A stretch of DNA of 64,000 nucleotides from a virus. The number at the start of each line of letters is the position of its first letter. The first letter of the stretch is position 1. Location: the IMG/VR virus record IMGVR_UViG_3300043827_000628, positions 1 through 64,000 of that record; one strand, 5' to 3'. This document shows, piece by piece, positions 31,829 through 40,047 of this stretch. Below the pieces are notes generated by a model. The model was not told the DNA's origin. It saw nothing but the letters and a program-made list of their open reading frames with translations, and searched no databases. A program made the translations under genes and the position numbers.

Positions 31829-32079
31829 AGGATTGGTGGAATGAACTACAACATTACAAGAAGTTCTTTTTTATTGTTTTTATTCCAGCTATTTTGTTTA
31901 CAATTTACGGAGTCAGCGATTTTTACCTTAATTATTTTGATCTTTTGTCTAAAGAGCACCATATGGGATTTTTTCTTAGGTTCTTTTTTCCGATCTCTTT
32001 AGGTCTTTTAGTTACCAGTTTAGAATATAGAAAAAGAAAAAGATTAATAAAAGACATTAAAGACTATCTTGATAAATAA
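31804..32079 (+). CDS. two-span membrane protein
   Basis: A 91-residue protein from the ATG at 31804 (MLDFIKKLKDWWNELQHYKK). A longer frame from 31729 lies entirely inside the upstream gene and is less likely. There are two transmembrane spans (about residues 20-40 and 52-72) and a basic C-terminal tail (YRKRKRLIKDIKDYLDK). With the two preceding genes it forms a membrane cassette. It may be a holin-type protein, but there is no motif evidence. Confidence 0.5.
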   Translation: MLDFIKKLKDWWNELQHYKKFFFIVFIPAILFTIYGVSDFYLNYFDLLSKEHHMGFFLRFFFPISLGLLVTSLEYRKRKRLIKDIKDYLDK

Positions 32080-32154
32080 TTATTTAATTCTCTCTTTTAA
32101 ATAAAGTATATAAACTAAAACTGTACCACAAATTAGCCAAGAAGCCAGTGTCAT
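32080..32154 (-). CDS. 24-residue single-span membrane micro-protein
   Basis: A minus-strand frame, MTLASWLICGTVLVYILYLK followed by ERIK. It is a clean hydrophobic helix with a positive C-terminus. Its stop abuts the facing stop of the plus-strand gene without a gap, the same packing used at other convergent junctions here. There is no Shine-Dalgarno sequence. It is too short for usual gene callers. Expression is unproven. Confidence 0.35.
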   Translation of the reverse strand: MTLASWLICGTVLVYILYLKERIK

Positions 32155-32168
32155 ATAAAAAGATTACA

Positions 32169-32199
32169 CTTAGCACCAAGGCTTGAACTTGACGCTAAG
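32169..32199. terminator. hairpin between convergent transcription units
   Basis: CTTAGC pairs with GCTAAG and CAAG with CTTG across a symmetric AC/AC internal loop, with a seven-base loop. It lies between the Hsp20 stop and the micro-protein start. There is no long T run, so intrinsic termination is uncertain; RNA processing or protein binding are alternatives. Confidence 0.35.
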
Positions 32200-32206
32200 A
32201 TTATTA

Positions 32207-32557
32207 TTAGTCTATTTTAATTTTATTTTGTAGTTTTTTATTTTCTTTAACGAAGGTAATAGTTAGCAAACCATCCTCATGCTTTGCTTTAACTTCAAAA
32301 AGATCTACTTTTCTAGGCAAGTAAAAAGATTTTTCATATTTTACTTTGCCTTCTTTTCTAGTTGCCTTAATTGTTAGATATTCTTGATTTGTTGTAATAT
32401 CAATATTTTCTTTCTTGAATCCTGCGAGAGGAATTTCAAGAGAATACTGATCATTTTCTAAAACAAAGTCAGAATAATTATTATAACTTAAAGTCTCATT
32501 TAATATATTATCAAATATATCTAGTGGACTTCTTCCATTTCTTAGTGTCAATAGCAT
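32207..32557 (-). CDS. Hsp20 small heat-shock protein
   Basis: A 116-residue alpha-crystallin-type chaperone, common in large aquatic phages. The core runs from QYSLEIPLAGFKKENIDITTNQEYLTIKATRKEG to VDLFEVKAKHEDGLLTITFVKEN, with the ending pattern H-x-D-G-L-L-x-I. The N-terminal region is short, and there is no I-x-I motif at the C-terminus, so higher oligomers may be limited. An excellent Shine-Dalgarno sequence (AAAGGAGG) precedes the start. It is transcribed divergently from the 32722 gene. Confidence 0.88.
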   Translation of the reverse strand: MLLTLRNGRSPLDIFDNILNETLSYNNYSDFVLENDQYSLEIPLAGFKKENIDITTNQEYLTIKATRKEGKVKYEKSFYLPRKVDLFEVKAKHEDGLLTITFVKENKKLQNKIKID

Positions 32558-32606
32558 ATTTTTCTATGCCTCCTTTATTTATATTTATAAGCAAGATCTA
32601 TGCCAA

Positions 32607-32620
32607 GTCTCTACAGAGAC
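32607..32620. promoter_or_regulatory. inverted repeat in the divergent hsp20 region
   Basis: GTCTCTACAGAGAC: six-base arms with a two-base centre. It lies between the divergent hsp20 and 32722 genes, where an operator or heat-shock-type control element would be expected. The function is inferred. Confidence 0.35.
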
Positions 32621-32706
32621 AAAATAGTAATATAGAGTCAAAATGACATAATAATTAATTTGGCTACATTGACAAAATGGCTCACTTCGAGTTTGAAATA
32701 TTTTAT

Positions 32707-32721
32707 GTGTATATATTATAT
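32707..32721 (+). promoter_or_regulatory. GTGTAT variant of the GTGTAA motif
   Basis: GTGTATATATTATAT runs up to the ATG at 32722, with its first G 15 bases before the start. It supports that start over an upstream in-frame ATG at 32677. Confidence 0.45.
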
Positions 32722-33147
32722 ATGCCAATACCCCAAAAAAAAGATAACGAAAAACAAGGTGATTATATGGGGCGTTGCATGGAATTCATGAAAGATGAGA
32801 AATATCCTCAAAAACAAAAAGTCGCAATTTGCTTAAATACATTTAATTCTCCAAAAAAGAAAAGTAAAGGCACAAATGTAGAAATCGACTTTACTGAACA
32901 GATTAAGGAATTGAAAGAGAAGAAAGCAAAAGAAGAAGCAGAAAAACAAGCAAAATCAGAGCCAGTAACTGAACCAGTTGTGGAACAAAAAGTAGAAGCT
33001 CCTGCACCAGTTGTAGTAGAGCAAAAAGTTGAGCCAGAATCAGAAGTTAAAGTAGAAACCCCAGTTGTTGAACCAACACATAATGCAGTAACTGCACCAG
33101 CTAAACAAGTATCAGAAGTCAAAGTAGAAGAAAATAAAACTTCTTGA
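32722..33147 (+). CDS. MPIPxxxxNE-type phage protein with E/V/P-rich tail
   Basis: A 141-residue protein. The N-terminus (MPIPQKKDNEKQGDYMGRCMEFM, then KYPQKQKVAICLNTF) matches a widespread phage motif, M-P-I-P-x-x-x-x-N-E...R-C-M...Q-K-x-A-V/I-C, found at the start of several virion or prohead-associated proteins; its function is unknown. The rest is low-complexity, rich in Glu, Val, Pro and Lys (EPVVEQKVEAPAPVVVEQKV) and probably disordered. The start at 32722 is chosen from the adjacent GTGTAT motif. Confidence 0.6.
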   Translation: MPIPQKKDNEKQGDYMGRCMEFMKDEKYPQKQKVAICLNTFNSPKKKSKGTNVEIDFTEQIKELKEKKAKEEAEKQAKSEPVTEPVVEQKVEAPAPVVVEQKVEPESEVKVETPVVEPTHNAVTAPAKQVSEVKVEENKTS

Positions 33148-33172
33148 TTTATTAATATAAATATCCTATAAT
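33144..33172 (+). promoter_or_regulatory. sigma70-like promoter of the surface-sugar cluster
   Basis: TTGATT (33144-33149), a 17-base spacer, and TATAAT (33167-33172). The leader to the first ATG (33254) is about 75 bases, longer than elsewhere in this window. Confidence 0.6.
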
Positions 33173-33253
33173 ACAGGATATGTTTTTAATTACCGGTGGA
33201 TCAGATTTAATAGAATAAGCTTAAAGAAGGCATTTTAAATAAATGTTGATAAT

Positions 33254-34195
33254 ATGAATATAGCAGTTCGACTTGAAGGTGGTCTGGGTGATTGTCTGCT
33301 AGGCAATAGATTTGTTCCAGCCATCAAAGAAAAATACAAAGAAGCAGCTGTAACCGCCTATATAGACAGCGAAGGTAAAACCTTTCAAAAAGAGGGATTA
33401 AGCATATTATATCCTTCTATGTATAAACAGATAAATATTATAGAAAGAAAAAAATATAAATCATTTTGGGTGGACTGCCAATTTGGTACAGATAATTATT
33501 ACGGAGCATTAGAAAATGTTCCAGACAATATTCAAGAAGAATTTAAGAGCTATGATAAATTTTACGATTTACATATAGATTCTTTGAAATGGATAGATAT
33601 GGATTTTGATTGGCTAAGATATTATAGATTTTTTCCAAAACCAGAGCTGCAAATAGAAAATAATAAAGGAGATTATATTGTATTTCATTTAATATCTTCT
33701 ACATCTGTAGGTCATAGGTTAGAAGATTGGTATATAGAGAGATTAGTTAAAGAAGCAGCATTAAAAAATAAAGTATATCTGATATCAACCGAAGACACAA
33801 ACTGTTTTTACGATAAGGTTAAAGATATAGAAAATGTGCATTTGTTTAACGGCTCAATTAAAGAGGTCTGTGAATTAATATCAAATGCAAAATTAATGCT
33901 ATCAACAGATAGCGGATTTAGATATATAGCCTATGGATATGGTATTCCCACGTTAACTTATTCAAAACAATCAACTCAACCATTCACTTCTATACCAAGT
34001 CATCAAATAAGATGGCTAATGTTTCCAGAAACATGCTTTCCACTAAATTACGATGCAATAAATATCGTAGATATAATTAATAAAATAATTGAAAATAGAG
34101 GATATATTTTACTTCCATACTTTAAAGATTTTAATATACAAGCAGTGAAAAGAATTTATGCAATTAATAAAGAAAAGAGTATAATTACAAAATAA
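33254..34195 (+). CDS. GT9-like (heptosyltransferase-fold) glycosyltransferase
   Basis: A 313-residue GT-B protein. The N-terminus MNIAVRLEGGLGDCLLGNRFVPAIKEKY matches the G-x-G-D-x-(L/V) start of ADP-heptose:LPS heptosyltransferases. The C-terminal domain has LISNAKLMLSTDSGFRYIAYGYGIPTLTY, the D-S/T-G...A-x-x-x-G-x-P-x-x family signature. It opens a cluster of sugar-modifying genes that could remodel host LPS or decorate the virion. The donor sugar cannot be inferred. Confidence 0.75.
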   Translation: MNIAVRLEGGLGDCLLGNRFVPAIKEKYKEAAVTAYIDSEGKTFQKEGLSILYPSMYKQINIIERKKYKSFWVDCQFGTDNYYGALENVPDNIQEEFKSYDKFYDLHIDSLKWIDMDFDWLRYYRFFPKPELQIENNKGDYIVFHLISSTSVGHRLEDWYIERLVKEAALKNKVYLISTEDTNCFYDKVKDIENVHLFNGSIKEVCELISNAKLMLSTDSGFRYIAYGYGIPTLTYSKQSTQPFTSIPSHQIRWLMFPETCFPLNYDAINIVDIINKIIENRGYILLPYFKDFNIQAVKRIYAINKEKSIITK

Positions 34196-34199
34196 ATTT

Positions 34200-34847
34200 A
34201 TGAATGAATTTGATCTATATAAAGATTATATAAATAGAGGATGTGTAGCTTATGATATTGGAGCGCATATTGGACAAATAGCCGTCCAGATGTTACAAAA
34301 AGAAGCTAAAGTTTACGCATTTGAACCTTCTCCAAATAATTTTCCAATCTTAAAAGCAAATTGCGAAAGATTGGGAATTAAATGTTTTGATGTAGCCTTA
34401 CATGACAAAAATTATTCATGTTTAACTCAATTTAAAGATTGTAGAACTGATTATACAGACAGTAATGGCAAAAAGAACGACACAATACAGCAAATTTATT
34501 ATGTTATTTTAGAAGATTTTATAAAAAGTAACGATCTAGAACTTCCAGATTTTATTAAACTCGATATCGAAGGTATGGAAAGTCTAGTTCTTAAAACTTT
34601 TAAATTTCTATTTGAAGGTAAGAGACCAATTCTATATGTAGAAATTCATGCTCAATCAAGGAACTTAGACAATCAAAATTATCCAGATAATCCACATTGG
34701 GTATGGCCAGAAGATGGAGGTTTCAATTTCAATAATTTAAAAAATTATAATTATAATATAATTATCAATAATAAAATTTTAGACATTAATCAAGATTGGA
34801 ATCCTAAAGAAAATTCTCATTCAAATATGATATTAAAACCAATATGA
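34200..34847 (+). CDS. FkbM-family methyltransferase
   Basis: A 215-residue SAM-dependent methyltransferase. Motif I is VAYDIGAHIGQIAVQML, followed by VYAFEPSPNNFPILKANC and, in the second half, DFIKLDIEGMESLVLKTF and PILYVEIHAQ, the FkbM signatures. These enzymes O-methylate sugars or related small substrates, in keeping with the cluster. It starts four bases after the upstream stop and overlaps the truncated GT34-like gene (ATGA). Confidence 0.85.
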   Translation: MNEFDLYKDYINRGCVAYDIGAHIGQIAVQMLQKEAKVYAFEPSPNNFPILKANCERLGIKCFDVALHDKNYSCLTQFKDCRTDYTDSNGKKNDTIQQIYYVILEDFIKSNDLELPDFIKLDIEGMESLVLKTFKFLFEGKRPILYVEIHAQSRNLDNQNYPDNPHWVWPEDGGFNFNNLKNYNYNIIINNKILDINQDWNPKENSHSNMILKPI

Positions 34848-35218
34848 TATACGATAAAAAAAGAATATGTATCGCATCGATTCATACAGCGAATATGAAT
34901 CCTTTAGCGGAAATCACTTGGGATAAAAATAAAAAGATCTATTGTGATTTTAAAGGATATAGTTACGAAGTCAGAGAGCAAGCTACATGGAGAAAAGAAG
35001 AATATAAAGATTTAATTAAGATTATTCCACAGAAATATATGAATGCTTATCCATATAGTGAAATTAGAGAGCATCCAAATGGTCTAGAAGATGCAACAGG
35101 AATAAATGGAGATTGGAAACCAGGAGACTTAATTATCCATGTGGCAGGATTTGGAATTGATTTTTATAAAGAGTGCGTAAATCATTTAAGAAGCTATAAT
35201 AGTAGGGTAGTAAAATAG
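34844..35218 (+). pseudogene. internally deleted GT34-like galactosyltransferase remnant
   Basis: A 124-residue frame joining both ends of a GT34 (GMA12/MNN10-like) enzyme. The N-terminal part is RICIASIHTANMNPLAEITWDKNKKIYCDFKGYSYEV. The C-terminal part is IKIIPQKYMNAYPYSEI, then NGDWKPGDLIIHVAGF. Full-length relatives are, from memory, about 220-260 residues. The missing centre would hold the D-x-D metal site and the E-Q acceptor region. The reading frame is intact, so the peptide may be made, but it should lack catalysis. Confidence 0.55.
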
Positions 35219-35254
35219 TAGAAGTTTATCTTATAGATAATATAATATTAATAT

Positions 35255-35917
35255 ATGGAGTTGAGTTTTTTTAAAAGATATGAGAACGGAGATCGAGCTC
35301 TAGGTTCTAGATTATCTACATTTAAGATTGCTCTTTCTCTTTTAGATCATACTAAAAATAATAATTTTATTGAAACAGGCACTACTAGAAAAAATTATTT
35401 AACCACCCCAGACGTATGTGAAAGAGCAGCAGATGGTGGATCTACGTTAATCTTTGCCGATTATGTTTCTAGATTTGGAGGGCATGTTTGGACCTGTGAT
35501 ATAGAAAAAAAGAATATAGAGAATTGTAAAATAGCTACAGAACAATATCAAAAATCTATTACTTACGTAGTTGATGATTCTTTAAATTTTTTAAATAATT
35601 TTAATCAGAAAATAGACTTTTTATATTTAGATTCTGTAGATAGTCATTTGCCGAATGCTAATGAGCACCAATTAAAAGAAATAAAATTAGCGTATAAAAA
35701 TTTACATAATAAAAGTATAATTCTTTTAGATGATCTTGGAAGTAAAACTAATTTATCAATACCTTTTCTTAAAGATAAAAATTGGTGTCAAATATTAATT
35801 GATGTGCCAAGACCAGCACGATATAATAATCTTATGCAAGGGATATTCGTAAAAGAAGAATTTTTATATATAGATCATAGTTCAATTCCAGAAGATAAAA
35901 GATTTAAAGATGTGTGA
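35255..35917 (+). CDS. class I SAM-dependent methyltransferase
   Basis: A 220-residue Rossmann-fold protein. NNFIETGTTRKN is the glycine-rich motif I. Further elements are VWTCDIEKKNIENCKIA (acidic motif II), ITYVVDDSLNFLNNF and IDFLYLDSVDSHLPNANEHQLKEIKLAYKNLHNKSIILLDDLG (motif IV with substrate and metal-like Asp residues). The pattern is close to Methyltransf_24-type sugar or lipid methyltransferases. It is preceded by a run of ATAATATAATATTAATAT and has no Shine-Dalgarno sequence. Confidence 0.75.
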   Translation: MELSFFKRYENGDRALGSRLSTFKIALSLLDHTKNNNFIETGTTRKNYLTTPDVCERAADGGSTLIFADYVSRFGGHVWTCDIEKKNIENCKIATEQYQKSITYVVDDSLNFLNNFNQKIDFLYLDSVDSHLPNANEHQLKEIKLAYKNLHNKSIILLDDLGSKTNLSIPFLKDKNWCQILIDVPRPARYNNLMQGIFVKEEFLYIDHSSIPEDKRFKDV

Positions 35918-35923
35918 AAATAG

Positions 35924-35935
35924 CTGTAATAAATA
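35924..35935 (+). promoter_or_regulatory. CTGTAA variant of the GTGTAA motif
   Basis: CTGTAATAAATA, 18 bases before the ATG of the 60-residue gene at 35942. Confidence 0.35.
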
Positions 35936-35941
35936 TATAGT

Positions 35942-36124
35942 ATGAATTTTATTAATAAATATCAAAAACATAATCTAGGTAAATATAGTTATCTAGAGCC
36001 TATTATAAATTCTAATATAGATAATTTTGTACAATTTGGCAAAAACAACAACTATAAAATTTTAAAAATTCATGTAGGAGATTCTCAGCCTGTAGATTCT
36101 TTTATTGTATACGAAAAGATATAA
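35942..36124 (+). CDS. 60-residue hypothetical protein
   Basis: MNFINKYQKHNLGKYSYLEPIINSNIDNF, then a C-terminal KILKIHVGDSQPVDSFIVYEKI, is a complete short frame with beta-strand character at the end. I do not recognise it. It may be a small protein or another remnant in this sugar cluster. It is followed after three bases by a truncated gene. Confidence 0.4.
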   Translation: MNFINKYQKHNLGKYSYLEPIINSNIDNFVQFGKNNNYKILKIHVGDSQPVDSFIVYEKI

Positions 36125-36127
36125 AAA

Positions 36128-36310
36128 ATGAAAGTAGCATTACAGATGGCTGCAAATCCTAGATCTTTTAAAAGATGTTACGCTTCTCTTAAAGATAATA
36201 TATTAAACACATTAAATCCAGATATATTTATTCATACTTGGAATTTAAAAGGTCGAGAAAGACCAGACGTTGTTACTGATGGTTCTTGCGAAGAATATAT
36301 AGAATTCTAA
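36128..36310 (+). pseudogene. N-terminal fragment of a glycosyltransferase-like gene
   Basis: A 60-residue frame. The start (MKVALQMAANPRSFKRCYASLKDNILNTLNPDIFIHTW) matches the first 45 residues of a larger phage and virus family that I recall as M-K-V-A-I-C-x-S-G-Q-P-R-S-F...H-T-W, normally well over 200 residues. After FIHTW the frame carries unrelated sequence and stops at 36310. No continuation is seen in the other frames up to 36348. It is most probably a truncated remnant. Confidence 0.5.
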
Positions 36311-36348
36311 AAGTTTAGGAATATACCGCCTCATGTTTCTATAAATTT

Positions 36349-37149
36349 ATGATTTACGATTGTTTTACATTTTTTAATGAATTAGATTTATTAGAAATAA
36401 GATTGAATACCTTAAACGATATTGTGGATAAATTTATTCTTGTAGAAGCATCAAAAACGCAATCTTTACTAGATAAGCCCTTTTATTTTGAAGAAAATAA
36501 AGACAGATATTCAAAATTTTTAGACAAAATCATCCATATAAAAGTCACCGATTATCCCAAGAAAGATGGATGGGCCATGGAAAATTATCAAAGGAACTGC
36601 ATTGTTCATGGTCTAAAGAAGGCGGATTTAAAAGAGAACGATATTATTGGTATTTCAGATCTAGACGAAATTTGGGCACCAAAAATTAAAGATAAATTTG
36701 AAGAGTATTTTAGTCAAGTAAAATTTTTATCTGTAGGTATGAAATATATAGTCTTTTATCTTAACCTAGAAACTGTGGACAAGAATTGGATAGGGACGAT
36801 ATTTGTTCAAGCCAAAGATTTAATTCATTATAGCCCTCAGAATCTTCGAAATATAAAAGATCACGTTTCTCATGTCGAAGAGGCAGGATGGCATTTTGGA
36901 TATCAAGGAGGCAAAGAAAAGGTATATCAAAAGTATCTTTCATGTATAGAGCCTTTAGATAAATCTAAACTACCAACTAAAGAAGTATTTTATAAAGAAT
37001 TTGAAGAAAGAATTAAAAATGAAGGCAGTTTTATATATTCAGATAATTTATCGGATCAATCTATTAAATTAAAAAAAATAAATATAGAAGAAAATCTTCC
37101 AAAATATTTAATCGAAAACCAAGAAAAATATAAACACATGTTTGTATGA
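36349..37149 (+). CDS. GT17-family glycosyltransferase
   Basis: A 266-residue protein of the beta-1,4-N-acetylglucosaminyltransferase (GT17) type. The diagnostic N-terminus YDCFTFFNELDLLEIRLNTL is followed by DKFILVEASKTQS, NYQRNCIVHGL and the D-x-D-containing IIGISDLDEIW. The C-terminal half has GWHFGYQGG and a basic tail. It transfers GlcNAc-type sugars; the acceptor is unknown. A second member of the same family is at 39082. The stop overlaps the next start by four bases (ATGA). Confidence 0.8.
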   Translation: MIYDCFTFFNELDLLEIRLNTLNDIVDKFILVEASKTQSLLDKPFYFEENKDRYSKFLDKIIHIKVTDYPKKDGWAMENYQRNCIVHGLKKADLKENDIIGISDLDEIWAPKIKDKFEEYFSQVKFLSVGMKYIVFYLNLETVDKNWIGTIFVQAKDLIHYSPQNLRNIKDHVSHVEEAGWHFGYQGGKEKVYQKYLSCIEPLDKSKLPTKEVFYKEFEERIKNEGSFIYSDNLSDQSIKLKKINIEENLPKYLIENQEKYKHMFV

Positions 37150-38003
37150 AAATACTTCTTTTAGGATATAGAGGATATGTAGGTAATAAGTTTTTTATTT
37201 TCTTAAAAAGAAAAGATTTAGAAGTATTTCCGTTAAGCAGAGAGAACTTTAATCTTTTAGATGAGAATAAATTATATAATGTAGTCAAAAATGTAAATCC
37301 AGACTTCATTATAAATTGTGCGGGATATACTGGTAAGCCAAATGTTGATGCTTGCGAATCAAACAAACAAGCCTGCTGGCACGGAAATGTTACATTACCA
37401 AAAATTATTTCAAAAATTTGTAATTCGTTAAAGATAAAATATATACAATTATCCAGTGGTTGTATATATAGCGGGTCAAAAAATGGACAAGGTTTTACGG
37501 AAGAAGATCCGCCTAATTTCTGTTTCGATAAACCTCCCTCTTCTTATTATAGTGGTACAAAGGCCGTAGCAGAGGATATTTTAATAAAAGATCCATACGC
37601 TTATATATGCAGATTACGTATACCTTTTAATAACGAAAAAGATCAAAAGAATTATATAACTAAATTATTGAATTATGATATCCTTTTGAATGCTCAAAAT
37701 TCGCTATCAAATATAGATGAATTTATTGAAGCATGTTTTTATTTACTAGAGAAGAATTGCGATACAGGTATATATAATATAACTAATTCTGGGTGGATTG
37801 ATACAAAACAAATTACTAGTATGTTAAACGAATATAAGACAAAAAAACAATTTAAATTTTTTGAAAATGAAAATGATTTTTACTCAAAAGTAGCAATAAC
37901 TCCAAGGTCTAATTGCATTTTAGATAATTCCAAGCTTATAAAGACGGGATATAAAATGAAAGGCATTAAAGATTCTTTATTAGAATCAATAAAAAAATAT
38001 TAA
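37146..38003 (+). CDS. RmlD-like NAD(P)-dependent sugar reductase
   Basis: A 285-residue extended SDR enzyme. The nucleotide-binding start is ILLLGYRGYVGNKFFIFL (G-x-x-G-x-x-G). The following segments include NPDFIINCAGYTGKPNVDACE, LSSGCIYSG and the catalytic SYYSGTKAVAED (Y-x-x-x-K). The pattern is closest to dTDP-4-dehydrorhamnose reductase (RmlD), but the C-terminal region is short and rhamnose genes rmlABC are not present here. Together with the GDP-mannose dehydratase next door, it may make a deoxy sugar. Confidence 0.7.
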   Translation: MKILLLGYRGYVGNKFFIFLKRKDLEVFPLSRENFNLLDENKLYNVVKNVNPDFIINCAGYTGKPNVDACESNKQACWHGNVTLPKIISKICNSLKIKYIQLSSGCIYSGSKNGQGFTEEDPPNFCFDKPPSSYYSGTKAVAEDILIKDPYAYICRLRIPFNNEKDQKNYITKLLNYDILLNAQNSLSNIDEFIEACFYLLEKNCDTGIYNITNSGWIDTKQITSMLNEYKTKKQFKFFENENDFYSKVAITPRSNCILDNSKLIKTGYKMKGIKDSLLESIKKY

Positions 38004-38015
38004 TATAATAGATAT

Positions 38016-39065
38016 ATGAGTAAGAATATTATTATTACTGGTATTACAGGTCAAGACGGATCTTATATGGTAGATTATTTATTGAAAAATACAGATTACA
38101 ATATTGTTGGAATTAGGCGCAGAAGCTCAAATCCAAATTTACAAAACCTCAAACATAATTTAAATAATAGTAGATTCAAGATGTTGATTGCCGATCTTTC
38201 CGATAGCAATTCAATAGATGAGATTGTTAAGGAAATTATACCACATTATTTTATTAATTTTGCCGCCCAGTCTTTCGTTGGAAGTAGTTGGCAAATACCA
38301 CTTCAAACATTTGACGCCACAGCTTTAGGAGTTTTAAGATGTTTGGAAGCGATTAGAAAATATGCGCCAAAATGTAGGTTTTATTCTGCAGGTTCAAGCG
38401 AGGAAATGGGAGACGTTTTATATACACCTCAAGATTTAAATCATCCAATTAGACCTAGAAGCCCTTATGGAGCAGCAAAAGCAGCGGCAAGACATATAAC
38501 TAAGGTCTACAGAGAATCTTACGATCTTTTCGCTATACATTCTATACTTTACAACCATGAAAGCGAAAGAAGGGGCGAAGAATTTGTTACGAGAAAAATA
38601 TCTAAAGGGGTAGCAAATATTTTTAAAGCAATAAAAAACAATGAAGAAATAAAGCCAATAGAATTGGGAAATCTTGACTCAAAAAGAGATTGGAGTCATG
38701 CAGAAGATTTTATCGAAGGAATTTGGCTGATGTTAAATCAATCAAGCCCAAAGGAATATATTTTATCTTCTAATGAAACTCATACCATAAGAGAGTTTAT
38801 ACAAGAAGCATTTAAAGTAATTGATATTGAAGGGCATTGGATATATACTGGAGATGGCAGAGCAGAAGATGAAGCCTTTTATTTAAAAACAGAAAAAGAA
38901 AATTATATATCACTTGTTAAAGTAAATCCTAAGTTTTATCGTCCAGCAGAAGTTAATTTATTACAGGGAGATTCTTCAATCGCTAGACAAGAACTAAATT
39001 GGACACCAAAAAATTCGTTTAAAGATCTAGTTCGCAGGATGGTCAATTCAGACTTAAATCAGTAG
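38016..39065 (+). CDS. gmd: GDP-mannose 4,6-dehydratase
   Basis: A 349-residue SDR that converts GDP-mannose to GDP-4-keto-6-deoxymannose. The start IIITGITGQDGSYMVDYLL is the Gmd signature. Further features are the NFAAQSFVGSSW region, catalytic AGSSEEMGD and SPYGAAKAAARH (Tyr and Lys), and SILYNHESERRGEEFVTRKISKGVANI, typical of Gmd. The product feeds GDP-fucose, GDP-rhamnose or perosamine synthesis. A downstream reductase may be the adjacent RmlD-like gene. Confidence 0.92.
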   Translation: MSKNIIITGITGQDGSYMVDYLLKNTDYNIVGIRRRSSNPNLQNLKHNLNNSRFKMLIADLSDSNSIDEIVKEIIPHYFINFAAQSFVGSSWQIPLQTFDATALGVLRCLEAIRKYAPKCRFYSAGSSEEMGDVLYTPQDLNHPIRPRSPYGAAKAAARHITKVYRESYDLFAIHSILYNHESERRGEEFVTRKISKGVANIFKAIKNNEEIKPIELGNLDSKRDWSHAEDFIEGIWLMLNQSSPKEYILSSNETHTIREFIQEAFKVIDIEGHWIYTGDGRAEDEAFYLKTEKENYISLVKVNPKFYRPAEVNLLQGDSSIARQELNWTPKNSFKDLVRRMVNSDLNQ

Positions 39066-39067
39066 TA

Positions 39068-39077
39068 GTGTAATTCT
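39068..39077 (+). promoter_or_regulatory. GTGTAA-class promoter motif
   Basis: GTGTAATTCT, first G 14 bases before the GTG start at 39082. Confidence 0.5.
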
Positions 39078-39081
39078 TAGT

Positions 39082-40047
39082 GTGGATAATTTATTAAAAA
39101 GATTTGAAGTAAATAAATTTTTTTTTAAAAATAAAAATAAATATAAAATATATGATTGCTTTCTATTTTTAAATGAGAATGATCTACTAGAAATTAGATT
39201 AAATGAGTTGTCAGATGTAGTAGATTATTTTATTATTGTGGAGTCAAAGTTAACATTTACAAAACATGCAAAGCCATTTAATTTTGATATACAAAGATTC
39301 GCAAAATTTAAAGATCAAATTATTTATATTCAAGATGAACAATATATCAAATCCCCAAACCCATGGGAAACAGAAAAATATCAAAGAAATAAATTAATAG
39401 AAGGATTAAATTTGCCATATTTAGATATAAAAGCCTCACAACAAGATCTAATAATATTGAGTGATTTAGATGAAATTCCCAAGAAAGAGTCAATAAAAGA
39501 TGTCTTTTTTGAAATATATAAAAATAATAAAAAGTATGTTAAATTAAATCTTAAAAGCTTTAGATATGCAATTAACAACCAGATGATTACAGATCAAGAA
39601 TGGGCTGGACCAACCTGTACAAAAAGAATTGATATATCTACAATGCAAGAATTAAGAAAAGAGAATAATGCATTTTATATTAAAAATTCTGGTTGGCATT
39701 ATTCATGGATGGGAAATCCAGAAGATATTATATACAAGCTTAGATCCTATTCTCATAAAGAAAACGACAAATGGCCTAATAATGATGTAAGTTTTATTAA
39801 GGAAAGGATTAGTAAAGGATATTCATGCCTAGGGCATGAAGAATGTCTATTTAAAATTATAGATTTAAACAAGAAAAATTGCTCAAAGTATGTCTTGAAA
39901 AACAAAGAAAAATATGATAAACTAATATTTAAGCATGAAAAAAGTTCCATCTGGGCACAAATTACTTCATTATATCATAAAAAAGTTTGTGAAATCAAAG
40001 AATATTCCTTGGGGATACGAAATAAATCAAGCAAAAAAATTAATTAA
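39082..40047 (+). CDS. GT17-family glycosyltransferase, second copy
   Basis: A 321-residue protein starting at GTG, chosen from the GTGTAA motif at the usual 14-base spacing. It has the same GT17 pattern as 36349: YDCFLFLNENDLLEIRLNEL, DYFIIVESKLTFT, KYQRNKLIEGL and LIILSDLDEIPKKE. It is longer at both ends. The C-terminal region (SSIWAQITSLYHKK) overlaps the next frame by 113 bases, which is unusual here. It closes the surface-sugar cluster. Confidence 0.78.
   Translation: MDNLLKRFEVNKFFFKNKNKYKIYDCFLFLNENDLLEIRLNELSDVVDYFIIVESKLTFTKHAKPFNFDIQRFAKFKDQIIYIQDEQYIKSPNPWETEKYQRNKLIEGLNLPYLDIKASQQDLIILSDLDEIPKKESIKDVFFEIYKNNKKYVKLNLKSFRYAINNQMITDQEWAGPTCTKRIDISTMQELRKENNAFYIKNSGWHYSWMGNPEDIIYKLRSYSHKENDKWPNNDVSFIKERISKGYSCLGHEECLFKIIDLNKKNCSKYVLKNKEKYDKLIFKHEKSSIWAQITSLYHKKVCEIKEYSLGIRNKSSKKIN

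Noticed and set aside
32169-32199. tRNA gene
   Set aside because: It contains a GTTCAA-like sequence on the minus strand, but only a single hairpin forms. There is no cloverleaf or acceptor stem.
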